Source: Nitrospinaceae bacterium
Lineage (GTDB): Bacteria > Nitrospinota > Nitrospinia > Nitrospinales > VA-1
Assembly (NCBI GenBank): GCA_029261675.1
Contig: JAJDBA010000349.1
Coordinates: 1 to 27,257 of the forward strand
Direction of reading: 5' to 3'
Length of the DNA: 27,257 nucleotides
A program made the translations under genes and the position numbers. Under the pieces are notes generated by a model, which was not told the origin of the DNA, did no database searches, and saw only the letters and a list, made by a program, of their open reading frames with translations. Position 1 is the stretch's first letter. Every line of letters begins with the position of its first letter. Of the stretch, positions 7,947 to 16,673 are shown piece by piece.

Positions 7947-8924
7947 TTAAACTTCCCAACCAGACGAGAGGCGCACTTGTTTGGATACGAAAATTCGCCC
8001 GTCTCTCTTAACAAACTGCAAGTCGGTGTTGGTGAGCGCCCCTATGATTTGCTGAAGATTCTCAGAAGGCTTGCTCTGTGGGTCTTTAATCAGGAATGGA
8101 ATCATTTCATCGACAGAGTCTCTGACACGGTCACTCTCAATGATGTAGCCTAGATAGGTGGCTTCTACTTCGAGGAATTTTTTTACAAGCTTTAGTAGAT
8201 TGTCACCTGTCTTAAGGTCTTTCTTGCTACGAACGCGGTTTACTACCAGACCTGGTGTGAAAACTTTGACAATGTTGTTGAATTGTTCCAGTTGATCTGG
8301 GAAGTCTTCGACAAAGCGGTCTCTCAATAATCCAGTGGTATAAGCTTCGATATCTGCGCTACCTGGATTAGAGTGATCTACCATTTTCTGAATGTCAGGA
8401 TTATCTTTAAATGCCAGAGAAACTCTTCTGAATAAAGCGGAGCGAATAAAGCTGAAGGTTTTCATAACCGAAGTCATTTCCGGCGTGGTTAGCACTACAT
8501 TTTGTGTACTGATGTTAAAGAAGTCAATGACGTTATAATTGGTGCCAGGACCCAAATCTAAAAGAACCGTGTCTGCATCCAGGCTTTTTATAAATGAAAT
8601 AACGGTGTTGATCTTATCGGAATCGATGTTTGCGCTACCAGGATTGTCGCCAGCACCGCTTACGAATTTCAAATTACTGATACCTGTGTCGATCAAAAGA
8701 GATTGCTTGTTCGCAATTTCATCATTAAAAAAGTCTTGAAACCCATGGGCTGGATTATTGATTCCCAATAAGGCATGCAGATTGGATGCGCCGAAATCCG
8801 TATCCATAAGAATGACCTTTTGACCGCTCAAAGCCATGCCTATTGCCAAATTGGTGCAAACGAGGCTTTTACCAATACCCCCTTTACCGCCACCGACAGC
8901 GATTATATTGATTTGTGATGTCAT
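7947..8924 (-). CDS. MinD/FlhG-like ParA-family ATPase
   Basis: This 325-residue SIMIBI-class P-loop ATPase has the deviant Walker A GGGKGGIGKS with the signature lysine K14 and K19. The Walker A' segment is LMDTDFGASN (D41/D43) and Walker B is TVLLDLGPG. These proteins dimerise on ATP and usually position complexes at membranes or poles. No septum-site MinC/MinE gene is adjacent. The partner here is the acidic membrane protein encoded 36 nt upstream. The C-terminal ~120 residues are not the amphipathic membrane-targeting helix of classical MinD as far as I can see. Related free-standing genes are annotated 'MinD/ParA family protein'; the cargo is unknown. Confidence 0.88.
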   Translation of the reverse strand: MTSQINIIAVGGGKGGIGKSLVCTNLAIGMALSGQKVILMDTDFGASNLHALLGINNPAHGFQDFFNDEIANKQSLLIDTGISNLKFVSGAGDNPGSANIDSDKINTVISFIKSLDADTVLLDLGPGTNYNVIDFFNISTQNVVLTTPEMTSVMKTFSFIRSALFRRVSLAFKDNPDIQKMVDHSNPGSADIEAYTTGLLRDRFVEDFPDQLEQFNNIVKVFTPGLVVNRVRSKKDLKTGDNLLKLVKKFLEVEATYLGYIIESDRVRDSVDEMIPFLIKDPQSKPSENLQQIIGALTNTDLQFVKRDGRIFVSKQVRLSSGWEV

Positions 8925-8960
8925 AGGATCTAAAACTTTAATGGGACTATCTCCAACCGC

Positions 8961-10277
8961 TTAGTGTTTATTTTGGTCTTTCAAAAATATAAAAGACTCC
9001 AGAACTTCCATATATTTTTTATTATCTATGGGAGAAACCTTGGGTGCCTTGGGTACAAAATCTCGTTGTTCAACAAAACGTGGATCGCTAACCAATTCAT
9101 CGATTTTGGGTTCCGGGCCAGGATCACGTTTTTCAAGGTGATGAAATCGAGTGTCCAAGTTTTCCTGAAAATATTTTAACCGATTAATAAGGCTGTCTGC
9201 CTGCCGATCTGGCCTGTCATCAATTGTATAATCTCTTTCAGGGACAGGTTGCAAGGGGGCCGATTCAATTTCTTCGATTGCAGGCTCAATATTTTCGATG
9301 GTCGGTTTAACAACCTCATCCGTTAAATCTAATGCCTCAAGTGAAAGAGGGTCGGGATCATTTAGCTCAAGAGGTTCTTCCAGAGAGAGCTCTTCATCGA
9401 AGGTATACTCATCGTCAATGGTTGCTCCATCGCCGATGCGAATATCACCCAGGTCTTTAATTGAAGAATTGTTTTCCGGGGTGCTTTCCAGTTGTTCGGT
9501 TAGCTTGTTGATCGTCGATTCCATTTCGTCCTGAAGTGCCTGGATGGCGCGGTCCTGCTCGTCATCATCGAGTTCAGAATAGTTTGCAAAAGGATCGTCA
9601 GGGGAAAGTGCGCTTTCTTCCAGTTCCGTCAGTTGGCCATCTTCCTGAAGTTCTTGAATGGCCTTATCATGTGGGGAATCATTTTCTATTGGGTCACTAT
9701 CGAATTCGAATTCTTCGAATTCGCTCAAGTCTTTATCGATTTGTGGCTCAGCTAGTTCGGAGCTGACAGGTTCAATATCTTTACTCTCTCCCATAACTTT
9801 ATGCGTATCTACATGAAGCTCATCGTCACTTTCTTCTTCGTCGAGCTTTTCGAGGATTTGCATATAGGGAGGGGTATCTTCCTCTTCAATTTCGAATAGC
9901 GGTTTGTCATCTTCCTCGTCATCATCGTCTTCTTCATAATCATCTAGTGCCGCGGCGGTTTCCTCATCCTCAGGGCTAGGGCGGCGCAATCGCGCTGGAT
10001 CGTCTTCATCAAGTTCATCCTCTTCCATCTCTTCCATCAGGTCGTCAAGCTTCCGTTCGCGTTCGCGAGAAATGCTTCTTACCTTGTATAAGCCATAGGG
10101 AACCAGAACCAACGCGGCAAAAGCAATTCCCATATAAGTTGGATTATCTTGAAGTTGAAGCAGATAAGGTTGGATGAACTTGAAAGCTTCCGTCTCTTCT
10201 AGTCCGAACTGGGAATCCAGTTGAAACCAGATTTCTTTGACGAATTCAAGTGCGACTTGCAGGTATTGTTCAATCAT
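8961..10277 (-). CDS. Acidic single-span membrane protein of unknown function
   Basis: I do not recognise this 438-residue family. A short N-terminal region (1-46) precedes one membrane helix at about 47-65 (TYMGIAFAALVLVPYGLYKV). A basic patch (RSISRERERK) then fits a cytoplasmic tail. Residues about 75-330 are extremely rich in Asp and Glu and probably disordered. The segments DKAIQELQEDGQ and DRAIQALQDEME look like diverged internal repeats. The C-terminal ~100 residues are more mixed and contain a possible helix (DSLINRLKYFQENLD). It immediately precedes the MinD-like ATPase gene in the same direction, suggesting a membrane anchor or recruiter for that ATPase; this is inference. Confidence 0.75.
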   Translation of the reverse strand: MIEQYLQVALEFVKEIWFQLDSQFGLEETEAFKFIQPYLLQLQDNPTYMGIAFAALVLVPYGLYKVRSISRERERKLDDLMEEMEEDELDEDDPARLRRPSPEDEETAAALDDYEEDDDDEEDDKPLFEIEEEDTPPYMQILEKLDEEESDDELHVDTHKVMGESKDIEPVSSELAEPQIDKDLSEFEEFEFDSDPIENDSPHDKAIQELQEDGQLTELEESALSPDDPFANYSELDDDEQDRAIQALQDEMESTINKLTEQLESTPENNSSIKDLGDIRIGDGATIDDEYTFDEELSLEEPLELNDPDPLSLEALDLTDEVVKPTIENIEPAIEEIESAPLQPVPERDYTIDDRPDRQADSLINRLKYFQENLDTRFHHLEKRDPGPEPKIDELVSDPRFVEQRDFVPKAPKVSPIDNKKYMEVLESFIFLKDQNKH

Positions 10278-10595
10278 ATTTAAATTGGAGTTGGTTAGAA
10301 CGAGGGGTGTTAATGAATAAACGCGTCTTTAAAAACAAAAATGAAGTCATCCGTTTTCCATAATAGAGCCGTGACCCGAAGCGAAAAATCTGATGTCTGC
10401 TGAACGAAAAATAACCGGGTCACAGACGGTTTTATTTCGGCCCTAATAATATCATAAAAATCCAGAAAAGCAGTAAAATTAATTAGTTGGAGGTATTCCG
10501 AGTGCTATAATCGGAGCGAGTATTCACGATAAAGTGCAAACCAAAACCTGAAGATATTGCGCGGCAAAAACAAGTTCGCCCCACGCGGAGTGGAA
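10278..10595. promoter_or_regulatory. Divergent control region between the acidic-protein and glycosyltransferase genes
   Basis: This 318-nt stretch has no convincing gene. GTGACCCG (10371-10378) and CGGGTCAC (10416-10423) form a perfect 8-bp inverted repeat. A second imperfect 13-bp stem, CGAAAAATAACCG (10405-10417) with CGGTTTTATTTCG (10427-10439), shares bases with it, so the two structures exclude each other. Both would lie in the minus-strand leader of the acidic-protein operon if transcription starts upstream of 10440. No U-run marks either as a terminator. Confidence 0.4.
10503..10511 (+). promoter_or_regulatory. Extended -10 promoter for the glycosyltransferase gene
   Basis: TGCTATAAT is a perfect -10 hexamer (10506-10511) with the TGn extension. 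The -35 (TTAGTT, 10483-10488) is weak, as is common for extended -10 promoters. The start would be about 80 nt before the ATG at 10596. Confidence 0.5.
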
Positions 10596-11366
10596 ATGGA
10601 AAAAATAAGCGTAACCATAATCACTAAAAACGAAGAAAAAAACATCGGCCGCTGCCTCGAAAATCTGAAATGGGCCGATGAAATTATAGTGGTCGATACG
10701 GAGAGTACCGATCGAACCGTAGAAATTTGCAGGCAGTACACCGACCGAGTTTTCAGTGAGAGCTGGCATGGATATGGAAAGCAAAAGAACATTTGTGCCG
10801 CCAAAGCTCAAAACCGGTGGATTCTAAATATAGACTCCGATGAAGTCGTGACCCCCGAGTCGGCAGAAGAAATCCAGAAAGTTCTGATAGAGGAGCCGCA
10901 ATACCCTGTCTATCATCTGCCCCGGAAGAACTATTTTGGCGATCGCTGGGTGCGGTTTGGCGGCTGGTATCCCGACCGAATATTGCGGCTCTACGACAAA
11001 GAAAAGGTCGCCTTCAGCGAAACTCAGGTGCACGAAAGGTTGACCCCCGACGACAACGCAGGCTCCCTCAAAAATGCCCTGATCCATTATTCTTATAGGG
11101 ATTATGAAGACTATATTCAGCGCCAAGATCGTTACTCTACCCTTTATGCACAAGAGAAAATGGCAACCGGATTCCGCGCTAACTGGACGCATCTATATCT
11201 CCGCCCACCCTTCGCATTTTTAAAAAAATATATTATAAAACAAGGATTTAAAGATGGTTATCTAGGTTTTTTCTTAGCTAAAAGCGCGGCTAGCTACACT
11301 TACCAGAAGTACGCAAAAACTCTCTCTTCTTATAATTCCTCTCCCCTTGCGGGAGAGGTTAGGTGA
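10596..11366 (+). CDS. Family 2 glycosyltransferase, WaaE/KdtX-like
   Basis: A GT-A fold glycosyltransferase of 256 residues, probably acting on the inner core of lipopolysaccharide at the cytoplasmic face of the inner membrane. It opens with ISVTIITKNEEKNIGRCL, followed by DEIIVVDTESTDRT and the metal-binding DSD motif (NIDSDEV, D80/D82). The GGWYPDRILRLY stretch is typical of the WaaE group. I chose ATG 10596 because GGAG lies 5 nt upstream; a TTG at 10557 is less likely. The last residues (SPLAGEVR) are encoded by a dispersed repeat that begins at 11338, so the original gene probably ended nearby. Confidence 0.9.
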   Translation: MEKISVTIITKNEEKNIGRCLENLKWADEIIVVDTESTDRTVEICRQYTDRVFSESWHGYGKQKNICAAKAQNRWILNIDSDEVVTPESAEEIQKVLIEEPQYPVYHLPRKNYFGDRWVRFGGWYPDRILRLYDKEKVAFSETQVHERLTPDDNAGSLKNALIHYSYRDYEDYIQRQDRYSTLYAQEKMATGFRANWTHLYLRPPFAFLKKYIIKQGFKDGYLGFFLAKSAASYTYQKYAKTLSSYNSSPLAGEVR

Positions 11367-11372
11367 GGGAGA
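11338..11372 (+). repeat. Dispersed palindromic repeat (SPLAGEVR-encoding)
   Basis: CCTCTCCC (11338-11345), loop CTTGC, GGGAGAGG (11351-11358), then TTAGGTGAGGG. This pattern recurs in many unrelated bacterial genomes, where it often extends ORFs with an 'SPLAGE-R' tail. Here it supplies the last codons and stop of the glycosyltransferase gene. The match is from memory of the motif, not a search. Confidence 0.6.
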
Positions 11373-11709
11373 ATTAGAGGGTTGCTTTTGTCATGCTGAA
11401 CTTGTCTAAGTATCTCGCATTTTCGTTTTTATGATTTACGCAAAGGTTTCCTGGTGACTAAAAAAGAAATTTATATATCCCCCTCACCCAGTTCATCAAC
11501 CCCACAAAAGATCGGGTTTGAACCTCTCGAGGTGAGAGAGAAGGATTATTTACCTGTGTTTATCTGTGTTCATCGGTGGTTAATTCTATGTTAAAATATT
11601 GCCAGTTTAGATTTTTACCTCGAAATCGGCCCTTCTTTAGTTTTACGCGGTAGCCTGATTTTTCCCCATTAGAGAATTGATATTTTTTTGATACGAAGAG
11701 GCATTCGGT
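11367..11709. other. Non-coding patch of repeat fragments between glycosyltransferase and M50 protease
   Basis: There is no convincing gene in these 343 nt. After the palindromic repeat come GTCATGCTGAACTTGTCTAA (11390-11409, continuing as GTATCTC), a second interrupted copy of the palindromic type (CCCCCTCACCC at 11479-11489 through GGTGAGAGAGAAGG at 11531-11544), and CCTGTGTTTATCTGTGTTCA followed by TCGGTGGTTAA (11553-11583). GGTGAGGG (11362-11369) and CCCTCACC (11481-11488) are inverted. From 11590 to 11700 I see only AT-rich leader for the next gene. Confidence 0.5.
11553..11583 (+). repeat. Dispersed 'CTGTGT-TATCTGTGTTCATC' repeat
   Basis: CTGTGTTTATCTGTGTTCAT followed by CGGTGGTTAA resembles a short repeat seen between genes in many bacterial genomes (its complement reads CACAGATGAACACAGAT in common copies). 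No protein is encoded. The identification is by pattern memory only. Confidence 0.4.
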
Positions 11710-12363
11710 TTGACCAAAACACAATTGATGGTATTGATGACTCCGGTTGTTTTGTTTTCCTTAACGGTTCACGAATATTCCCATGGTCGCGTGGCTCTCA
11801 TGTTGGGGGACAACACGGCTGCACGGTTGGGGCGGTTATCGTTTAATCCGCTTCGACATCTGGACATCATGGGTGTTTTGTTCTTCTATTTTGTCGGATT
11901 CGGCTGGGCCAAACCGGTTCCTGTGGATTGGAGAAACTTTGAGAATCCGCGCCGCGACATGATGTATGTGGCTATTGCTGGGCCACTTGCCAACATTGCC
12001 ATGGCGGTGGGTTGCAGTTTTTTTATCCGTTTGATTTCGCCTGAGTTTTCTTATTTGTTTGTTATTTTAGCTTATGGTATATGGATCAATGTCGCTTTAG
12101 CGATCTTCAATATGTTGCCGATGTATCCTCTGGATGGGTCTAGTGTTTTGAAAGGATTGGTTCCTCATCATGTTGCAGAGAAGTTGACGGGCTTGGATAA
12201 ATTCGGGGCGTTCCTGATTTTAGGAGCTTTCCTGTCTGATCAGTTTGCTGGCACAAAAATTATCGGAACCATTTTGATGTACCCCATTAACTATTCGGTG
12301 TCTTTCCTGAGTCAGGAAACATTCCCAATGATCATTCAAGTTTTACGGGCGAGTTTCGCCTGA
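11710..12363 (+). CDS. Site-2-type M50 intramembrane zinc metalloprotease
   Basis: A 217-residue polytopic inner-membrane protease of the compact S2P/SpoIVFB-like group. The zinc site is HEYSH (21-25) in the first helix plus NMLPMYPLDG, where D142 is the third ligand. GPLANIAMAV (91-100) matches the conserved helix between them. No PDZ or CBS domain is present. The TTG at 11710 is chosen because AGAGG lies 8 nt upstream and it keeps the first hydrophobic helix intact. Substrates are unknown. It begins an operon-like run with trpS, ileS and lspA, with short spacings throughout. Confidence 0.9.
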   Translation: MTKTQLMVLMTPVVLFSLTVHEYSHGRVALMLGDNTAARLGRLSFNPLRHLDIMGVLFFYFVGFGWAKPVPVDWRNFENPRRDMMYVAIAGPLANIAMAVGCSFFIRLISPEFSYLFVILAYGIWINVALAIFNMLPMYPLDGSSVLKGLVPHHVAEKLTGLDKFGAFLILGAFLSDQFAGTKIIGTILMYPINYSVSFLSQETFPMIIQVLRASFA

Positions 12364-12384
12364 TGTGACTATGAAAATTTGCCA

Positions 12385-13368
12385 ATGAAACGAATATTGA
12401 GCGGAATGCAGCCTTCGGGAAAACTGCATCTAGGAAACTATTTTGGTGCTCTCAAAAACTGGGTGGACCTGCAAGACGATTTTGAATGTTTTTTCTTTAT
12501 CGCCGACTGGCATGCTCTATCTTCGCTTTATGAAGACCCTCGCCTAATCAAGGATTTTTCGTATGAAATGACGGTGGACTGGTTGAGTGCAGGATTGGAC
12601 CCGGAAAAGTCCACTTTGTTTTTGCAGTCTAAAATTCCTGAACATGCCGAACTTCACCTCATGCTTTCGATGATGGTTCCTGTTCCCTGGCTGGAGCGAA
12701 ACCCGACTTATAAGGAAAAGCAGGACGAGGTGAAAAAAGTCGATATGAGCACGTATGGGTTTCTCGGCTATCCGGTATTGCAGACGGCGGATATCGTTTT
12801 ATATCGGGCAGACTTTGTACCAGTTGGTATCGATCAGGCACCGCATTTAGAATTATCGCGGGAAATTGTGCGACGCTTTCATAATCTTTATAAGAAAAAA
12901 GTGTTCATCGAACCTGATGCGAAAATTTCTGACATTCCCAAACTGAATGGTCTTGATGGCAGGAAGATGAGCAAATCGTACGACAACGCTATTTTTCTTT
13001 CGGATACGGAAAAAGAGGTTACAAAAAAAGTGAAGCAGATGTTAACCGATCCCGCCCGAGCGCGTAGGGATGATCCGGGTGACCCGGATGTGTGCAACCT
13101 GTATCCTTTTCATAAAATTTATTCACCACAATCGATGCAGGATGAAGTGGCCGAGGGCTGTCGATCTGCAAAAATCGGCTGTGGTGATTGTAAGAACATG
13201 CTCACTGAAACCATGTTGGAAGGCATGCGTCCGATCATGGAAAAACGGAGTGAGATTGTTAAAAGACCAAAAGATGTAGAAGAAATAATTGCCGAAGGGA
13301 CAAAGAAGGCGCAGTTGGTTGCCACTTCTACTCTCGATCGCGCGAAACAAGCGATGAAATTTAAATAG
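12385..13368 (+). CDS. trpS: Tryptophanyl-tRNA synthetase
   Basis: This class Ic synthetase charges tRNA-Trp with tryptophan in the cytoplasm. It has 327 residues, the normal bacterial size. The HIGH-type motif is in SGMQPSGKLHLGNYFG near the N terminus and KMSKS is at 194-198 (GRKMSKSYDN). I chose the ATG at 12385, which begins MKRILSG as in relatives. A TTG two codons earlier is possible. No clear ribosome site is seen, and coupling from the protease gene ending 21 nt upstream is plausible. The ileS start follows 6 nt after its stop. Confidence 0.97.
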   Translation: MKRILSGMQPSGKLHLGNYFGALKNWVDLQDDFECFFFIADWHALSSLYEDPRLIKDFSYEMTVDWLSAGLDPEKSTLFLQSKIPEHAELHLMLSMMVPVPWLERNPTYKEKQDEVKKVDMSTYGFLGYPVLQTADIVLYRADFVPVGIDQAPHLELSREIVRRFHNLYKKKVFIEPDAKISDIPKLNGLDGRKMSKSYDNAIFLSDTEKEVTKKVKQMLTDPARARRDDPGDPDVCNLYPFHKIYSPQSMQDEVAEGCRSAKIGCGDCKNMLTETMLEGMRPIMEKRSEIVKRPKDVEEIIAEGTKKAQLVATSTLDRAKQAMKFK

Positions 13369-13374
13369 AGAATC

Positions 13375-16161
13375 ATGGAAACTAAAGACACACTCAATTT
13401 ACCACAAACGGATTTCCCGATGAAAGCCAGTCTCACCAAGCGTGAGCCTGAACTGCTTGAATGGTGGGCTAAAGAAAAAATTTACGAAGAACGATCCTCG
13501 AAGAAAAAAGAAAAATTTGTTTTCCACGATGGTCCTCCCTATGCAAATGGTCACATTCATATGGGGCATGCGCTGAATAAAATCCTCAAAGATTTTATTG
13601 TGAAGTTCATGAGCATGAAGGGCTACGATGCGGAGTTCATCCCGGGGTGGGACTGTCACGGTCTGCCCATTGAGCATCAGGTGGGTAAGAAGCTCAAAGA
13701 AAAGAAGATGAGTCTCGAAAAAAGCGAGATCCGAAAACAATGTCGTACCTACGCTCAAGAATTTGTCGATGTTCAGCGCGAAGAATTTAAACGATTGGGC
13801 ATCTTTGCGGACTGGGATAATCCTTATCTGACGATGGACTATTCTTATGAATCCACCATCGTTCGCGAGTTCGGTAAGTTTGTCGAAAAAGGTATGGTCT
13901 ATAAAGGTTTGAAGCCAGTTCATTGGTGCACTTCTTGCCGCACCGCTTTGGCGGAGGCGGAAGTGGAGCACGCCGACCATACTTCACCTTCGGTCTATGT
14001 CAAGTTTGCAATTAAATCCGGTGTGCCGGATAGCCTGGGCGATCTCGACAAAGTCTATATGGTGATTTGGACAACGACCCCGTGGACGTTACCCGCAAAC
14101 CTTGCCATTTGCCTGCATCCGGAATTTCAGTATGTGGCCGTCGCTGTTGGCGATGAGGTTTTAGTGGTTGCTGAAGACCGGCTGTCGTCCCTGATATTGG
14201 AATGGGATATTAAGGATTATAAAATTCTCGGCGGTTGCAAAGGTGCGGATTGGGAAAACGCTGCATGTCAGCATCCGTTCATTGATCGCGAATCCAAGGT
14301 AATTTTGGGAGACCACGTTACATTGGAGCAGGGTACAGGCTGTGTCCATACCGCTCCGGGCCATGGTCAGGACGATTATATTGTCGGTTTGAAATATGGT
14401 TTGGAACCTTATAACCCGGTAGATGATGGTGGTATTTTTGTTTCGGATGTCGAGCATTTCGCAGGCATGTTTGTCAGGAAGGCGAACCCTGAAATAATTG
14501 AAAAAATGAAACAGGATGGATCGTTGATCCATCATGAAGATATCAAGCATTCTTATCCACATTGCTGGCGTTGTCACCAGCCAGTCATTTTCCGTGCGAC
14601 GAACCAGTGGTTTATCTCCATGGAAAAAGAAGGGCTGCGCAAAAATGCGTTGGCAGGAATAGAGAGGACGAAGTGGATTCCTGATTGGGGTAAAGGGCGA
14701 ATCTACAGTATGATCGAAAACCGCCCGGACTGGTGTGTTTCTCGACAAAGGGCTTGGGGTGTTCCTATCACCTTGTGCACGTGTACCGAATGCGGTGAGT
14801 TTGTAAACGCCAAAGAGGTGTTTGAGCGCGTGGCCCAAGGTGTGGAAAAACAAGGGGCCGAATTTTGGTTTGAGACTCCTGTTGAGGAATTAGTTACAAA
14901 AGGAACGAAGTGCGAGAAATGCGGCAACGAAGAATTTAAAAAAGAAAACGATATTTTAGATGTGTGGTTTGATTCTGGAGTCAGTCATGCGGCCGTTTTG
15001 GAAAACCGTGAGGACCCAAGCTGGCCAGCGGATTTATATCTTGAAGGCAGCGATCAGCATCGGGGATGGTTTCATAGTTCGTTGTTGGAGTCGATCGGAA
15101 CACGAGGTAAAGAACCTTATAAGGCTGTACTCACTCACGGATATGTGGTTGACGGTAAGGGCAAGAAAATGTCGAAGTCTGCCGGCAATGTGATTGCGCC
15201 GCAAAAGATCATCGATCAACATGGCGCAGAGATTTTACGCTTATGGGTGGCTTCAGAAAATTACCGAGAAGATATTCGCGTTTCGAATGAAATTTTGAAA
15301 CGGTTGACAGAATCTTACAGAAAGATTCGAAACACGATTCGGTATCTTATTGGCAATCTCTATGATTTTGATCCGAAAAAGGACAGAGTGCCTCTGGAGT
15401 CTCTGCCTGAGATTGATCGGTATATTCTCAGCCGCTTTAATGTTTTAAGGGAAAAGATTCTATCGGCTTATGAAAATTATGAGTTCCATACTTTTTATCA
15501 TTCCTTTACAAATTTTTGCGTTGTTGAGCTTAGTGCGTTCTATCTGGATATTTTAAAAGATCGTGTTTATACCTACCCGGTAAACTCTGAGGGGAGGCGG
15601 GCAGGGCAGACCACCCTTTATATTCTCTTGATGGGAATGGTGCGGTTGATAGCGCCGATATTGAGTTTTACCGCAGAGGAAATTTGGCGCTATTTGCCTA
15701 AGGGAAGTACCGAAGAGAAAAGCGTTCACCTTTCGTCGTTTCCTGAGAGTGAAGATGTGGAATTTGGTGATGAGTTGACGCGTAACTGGGAACTGTTGGT
15801 TCAGCTCAAAGGTGAAGTGAGTAAGGCTTCTGAAGCGAGCCGCAGAGACAAGATCATCGGTCATTCCCTGGATTCTATTATTAAGCTGGAGCTTCCAGAT
15901 GCCATCAAGGAAATTGTCAGCAAATACTCAGAAGAATTGAAGTTTATATTTATCGTTTCTGAAGTTGAATTGGTGGATAGCTTGGGGGATGATGAAAATA
16001 TCTATGTCAGCGATTCGTTGCCCGGAGTGAAAATATTTACTGAAAGGCATCCTGGGCAGAAATGTGAGAGATGTTGGCATTATTTTGTTGTGGAATCGAA
16101 CGCGAATGATAGCCTGAACTGCCAACGTTGTCAGGGACATTTGTTAGACGCCGGAGAATAG
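13375..16161 (+). CDS. ileS: Isoleucyl-tRNA synthetase
   Basis: This class Ia synthetase of 928 residues charges tRNA-Ile and edits mischarged valine. In order are HIHMGH (60-65, HIGH motif), an editing (CP1) domain with GTGCVHTAPGHGQDDY, KMSKS at 598-602, an anticodon-binding domain and a C-terminal zinc knuckle (CERCW then CQRCQ). The C-terminal Cys pairs and overall length match the ordinary bacterial IleS1 type, not the mupirocin-resistant eukaryote-like IleS2. It starts with ATG 6 nt after trpS and ends 3 nt before lspA. Confidence 0.98.
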   Translation: METKDTLNLPQTDFPMKASLTKREPELLEWWAKEKIYEERSSKKKEKFVFHDGPPYANGHIHMGHALNKILKDFIVKFMSMKGYDAEFIPGWDCHGLPIEHQVGKKLKEKKMSLEKSEIRKQCRTYAQEFVDVQREEFKRLGIFADWDNPYLTMDYSYESTIVREFGKFVEKGMVYKGLKPVHWCTSCRTALAEAEVEHADHTSPSVYVKFAIKSGVPDSLGDLDKVYMVIWTTTPWTLPANLAICLHPEFQYVAVAVGDEVLVVAEDRLSSLILEWDIKDYKILGGCKGADWENAACQHPFIDRESKVILGDHVTLEQGTGCVHTAPGHGQDDYIVGLKYGLEPYNPVDDGGIFVSDVEHFAGMFVRKANPEIIEKMKQDGSLIHHEDIKHSYPHCWRCHQPVIFRATNQWFISMEKEGLRKNALAGIERTKWIPDWGKGRIYSMIENRPDWCVSRQRAWGVPITLCTCTECGEFVNAKEVFERVAQGVEKQGAEFWFETPVEELVTKGTKCEKCGNEEFKKENDILDVWFDSGVSHAAVLENREDPSWPADLYLEGSDQHRGWFHSSLLESIGTRGKEPYKAVLTHGYVVDGKGKKMSKSAGNVIAPQKIIDQHGAEILRLWVASENYREDIRVSNEILKRLTESYRKIRNTIRYLIGNLYDFDPKKDRVPLESLPEIDRYILSRFNVLREKILSAYENYEFHTFYHSFTNFCVVELSAFYLDILKDRVYTYPVNSEGRRAGQTTLYILLMGMVRLIAPILSFTAEEIWRYLPKGSTEEKSVHLSSFPESEDVEFGDELTRNWELLVQLKGEVSKASEASRRDKIIGHSLDSIIKLELPDAIKEIVSKYSEELKFIFIVSEVELVDSLGDDENIYVSDSLPGVKIFTERHPGQKCERCWHYFVVESNANDSLNCQRCQGHLLDAGE

Positions 16162-16164
16162 AGT

Positions 16165-16668
16165 TTGAGAAATAATTATTTATTTTTATTCATAGTCTCG
16201 AGCGCGTTGATTGTAATAGATCAATACACCAAGTTTATGGTTACATTGCATATACCCTTGAATTATTCCATTAAGGTTGTGGAAGGTTTCTTTAATTTAA
16301 CTCATATTCGCAATTCGGGAGTAGCGTTTGGAATATTTTCTGACCAGCAATCGGAATTAAAGCCGTACCTTCTGATATTTGTTTCGATAATTGCTATCGT
16401 TGCCATTCTCGCAATATTCCATCAAACGGGTAAAGAAAAGCGGTTGGTTCGAACAGGTTTGATTTTGATTTTTAGTGGCGCAATAGGAAATCTGATTGAT
16501 CGTGTTATTCATAAAGAAGTCATCGACTTTATAGATTTTTTTATAGAGAATCAGCATTGGCCCGCCTTCAATATTGCTGACTCTTGTATTACAATAGGCG
16601 TGATGTTTATGGCGGCAGACATGTTTGTGGGAGATAAACCGTCTAATCCTTCAGGTAACACGGTATAG
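16165..16668 (+). CDS. lspA: Lipoprotein signal peptidase (signal peptidase II)
   Basis: An inner-membrane aspartyl protease of 167 residues that removes signal peptides from diacylglyceryl-prolipoproteins. Four helices are visible. The conserved blocks are VIDQYTK, THIRNSGVAFGIF, SGAIGNLIDRV and PAFNIADSCITIG. The catalytic pair should be D121 (VIDFID) and D139 (NIADS), spaced as in known LspA proteins. The start is TTG at 16165 with GGAG 7 nt upstream (inside the end of ileS). The ileS-lspA order is common in bacteria. Confidence 0.97.
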   Translation: MRNNYLFLFIVSSALIVIDQYTKFMVTLHIPLNYSIKVVEGFFNLTHIRNSGVAFGIFSDQQSELKPYLLIFVSIIAIVAILAIFHQTGKEKRLVRTGLILIFSGAIGNLIDRVIHKEVIDFIDFFIENQHWPAFNIADSCITIGVMFMAADMFVGDKPSNPSGNTV

Positions 16669-16673
16669 CGATT

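Noticed and set aside
9700..9730. Repetitive GAATTCGAATTCTTCGAATTC-like DNA
   Set aside because: It is explained by codons for an acidic EFEEFEFD stretch in the acidic membrane protein; not a separate repeat element or origin.
10505..11192. Several minus-strand frames opposite the glycosyltransferase gene
   Set aside because: Overlapping frames of low quality opposite a clear GT2 gene; no independent support.
13399..13980. 193-codon minus-strand frame inside ileS
   Set aside because: Antisense shadow of a highly conserved synthetase gene; the sequence is fully constrained by IleS.
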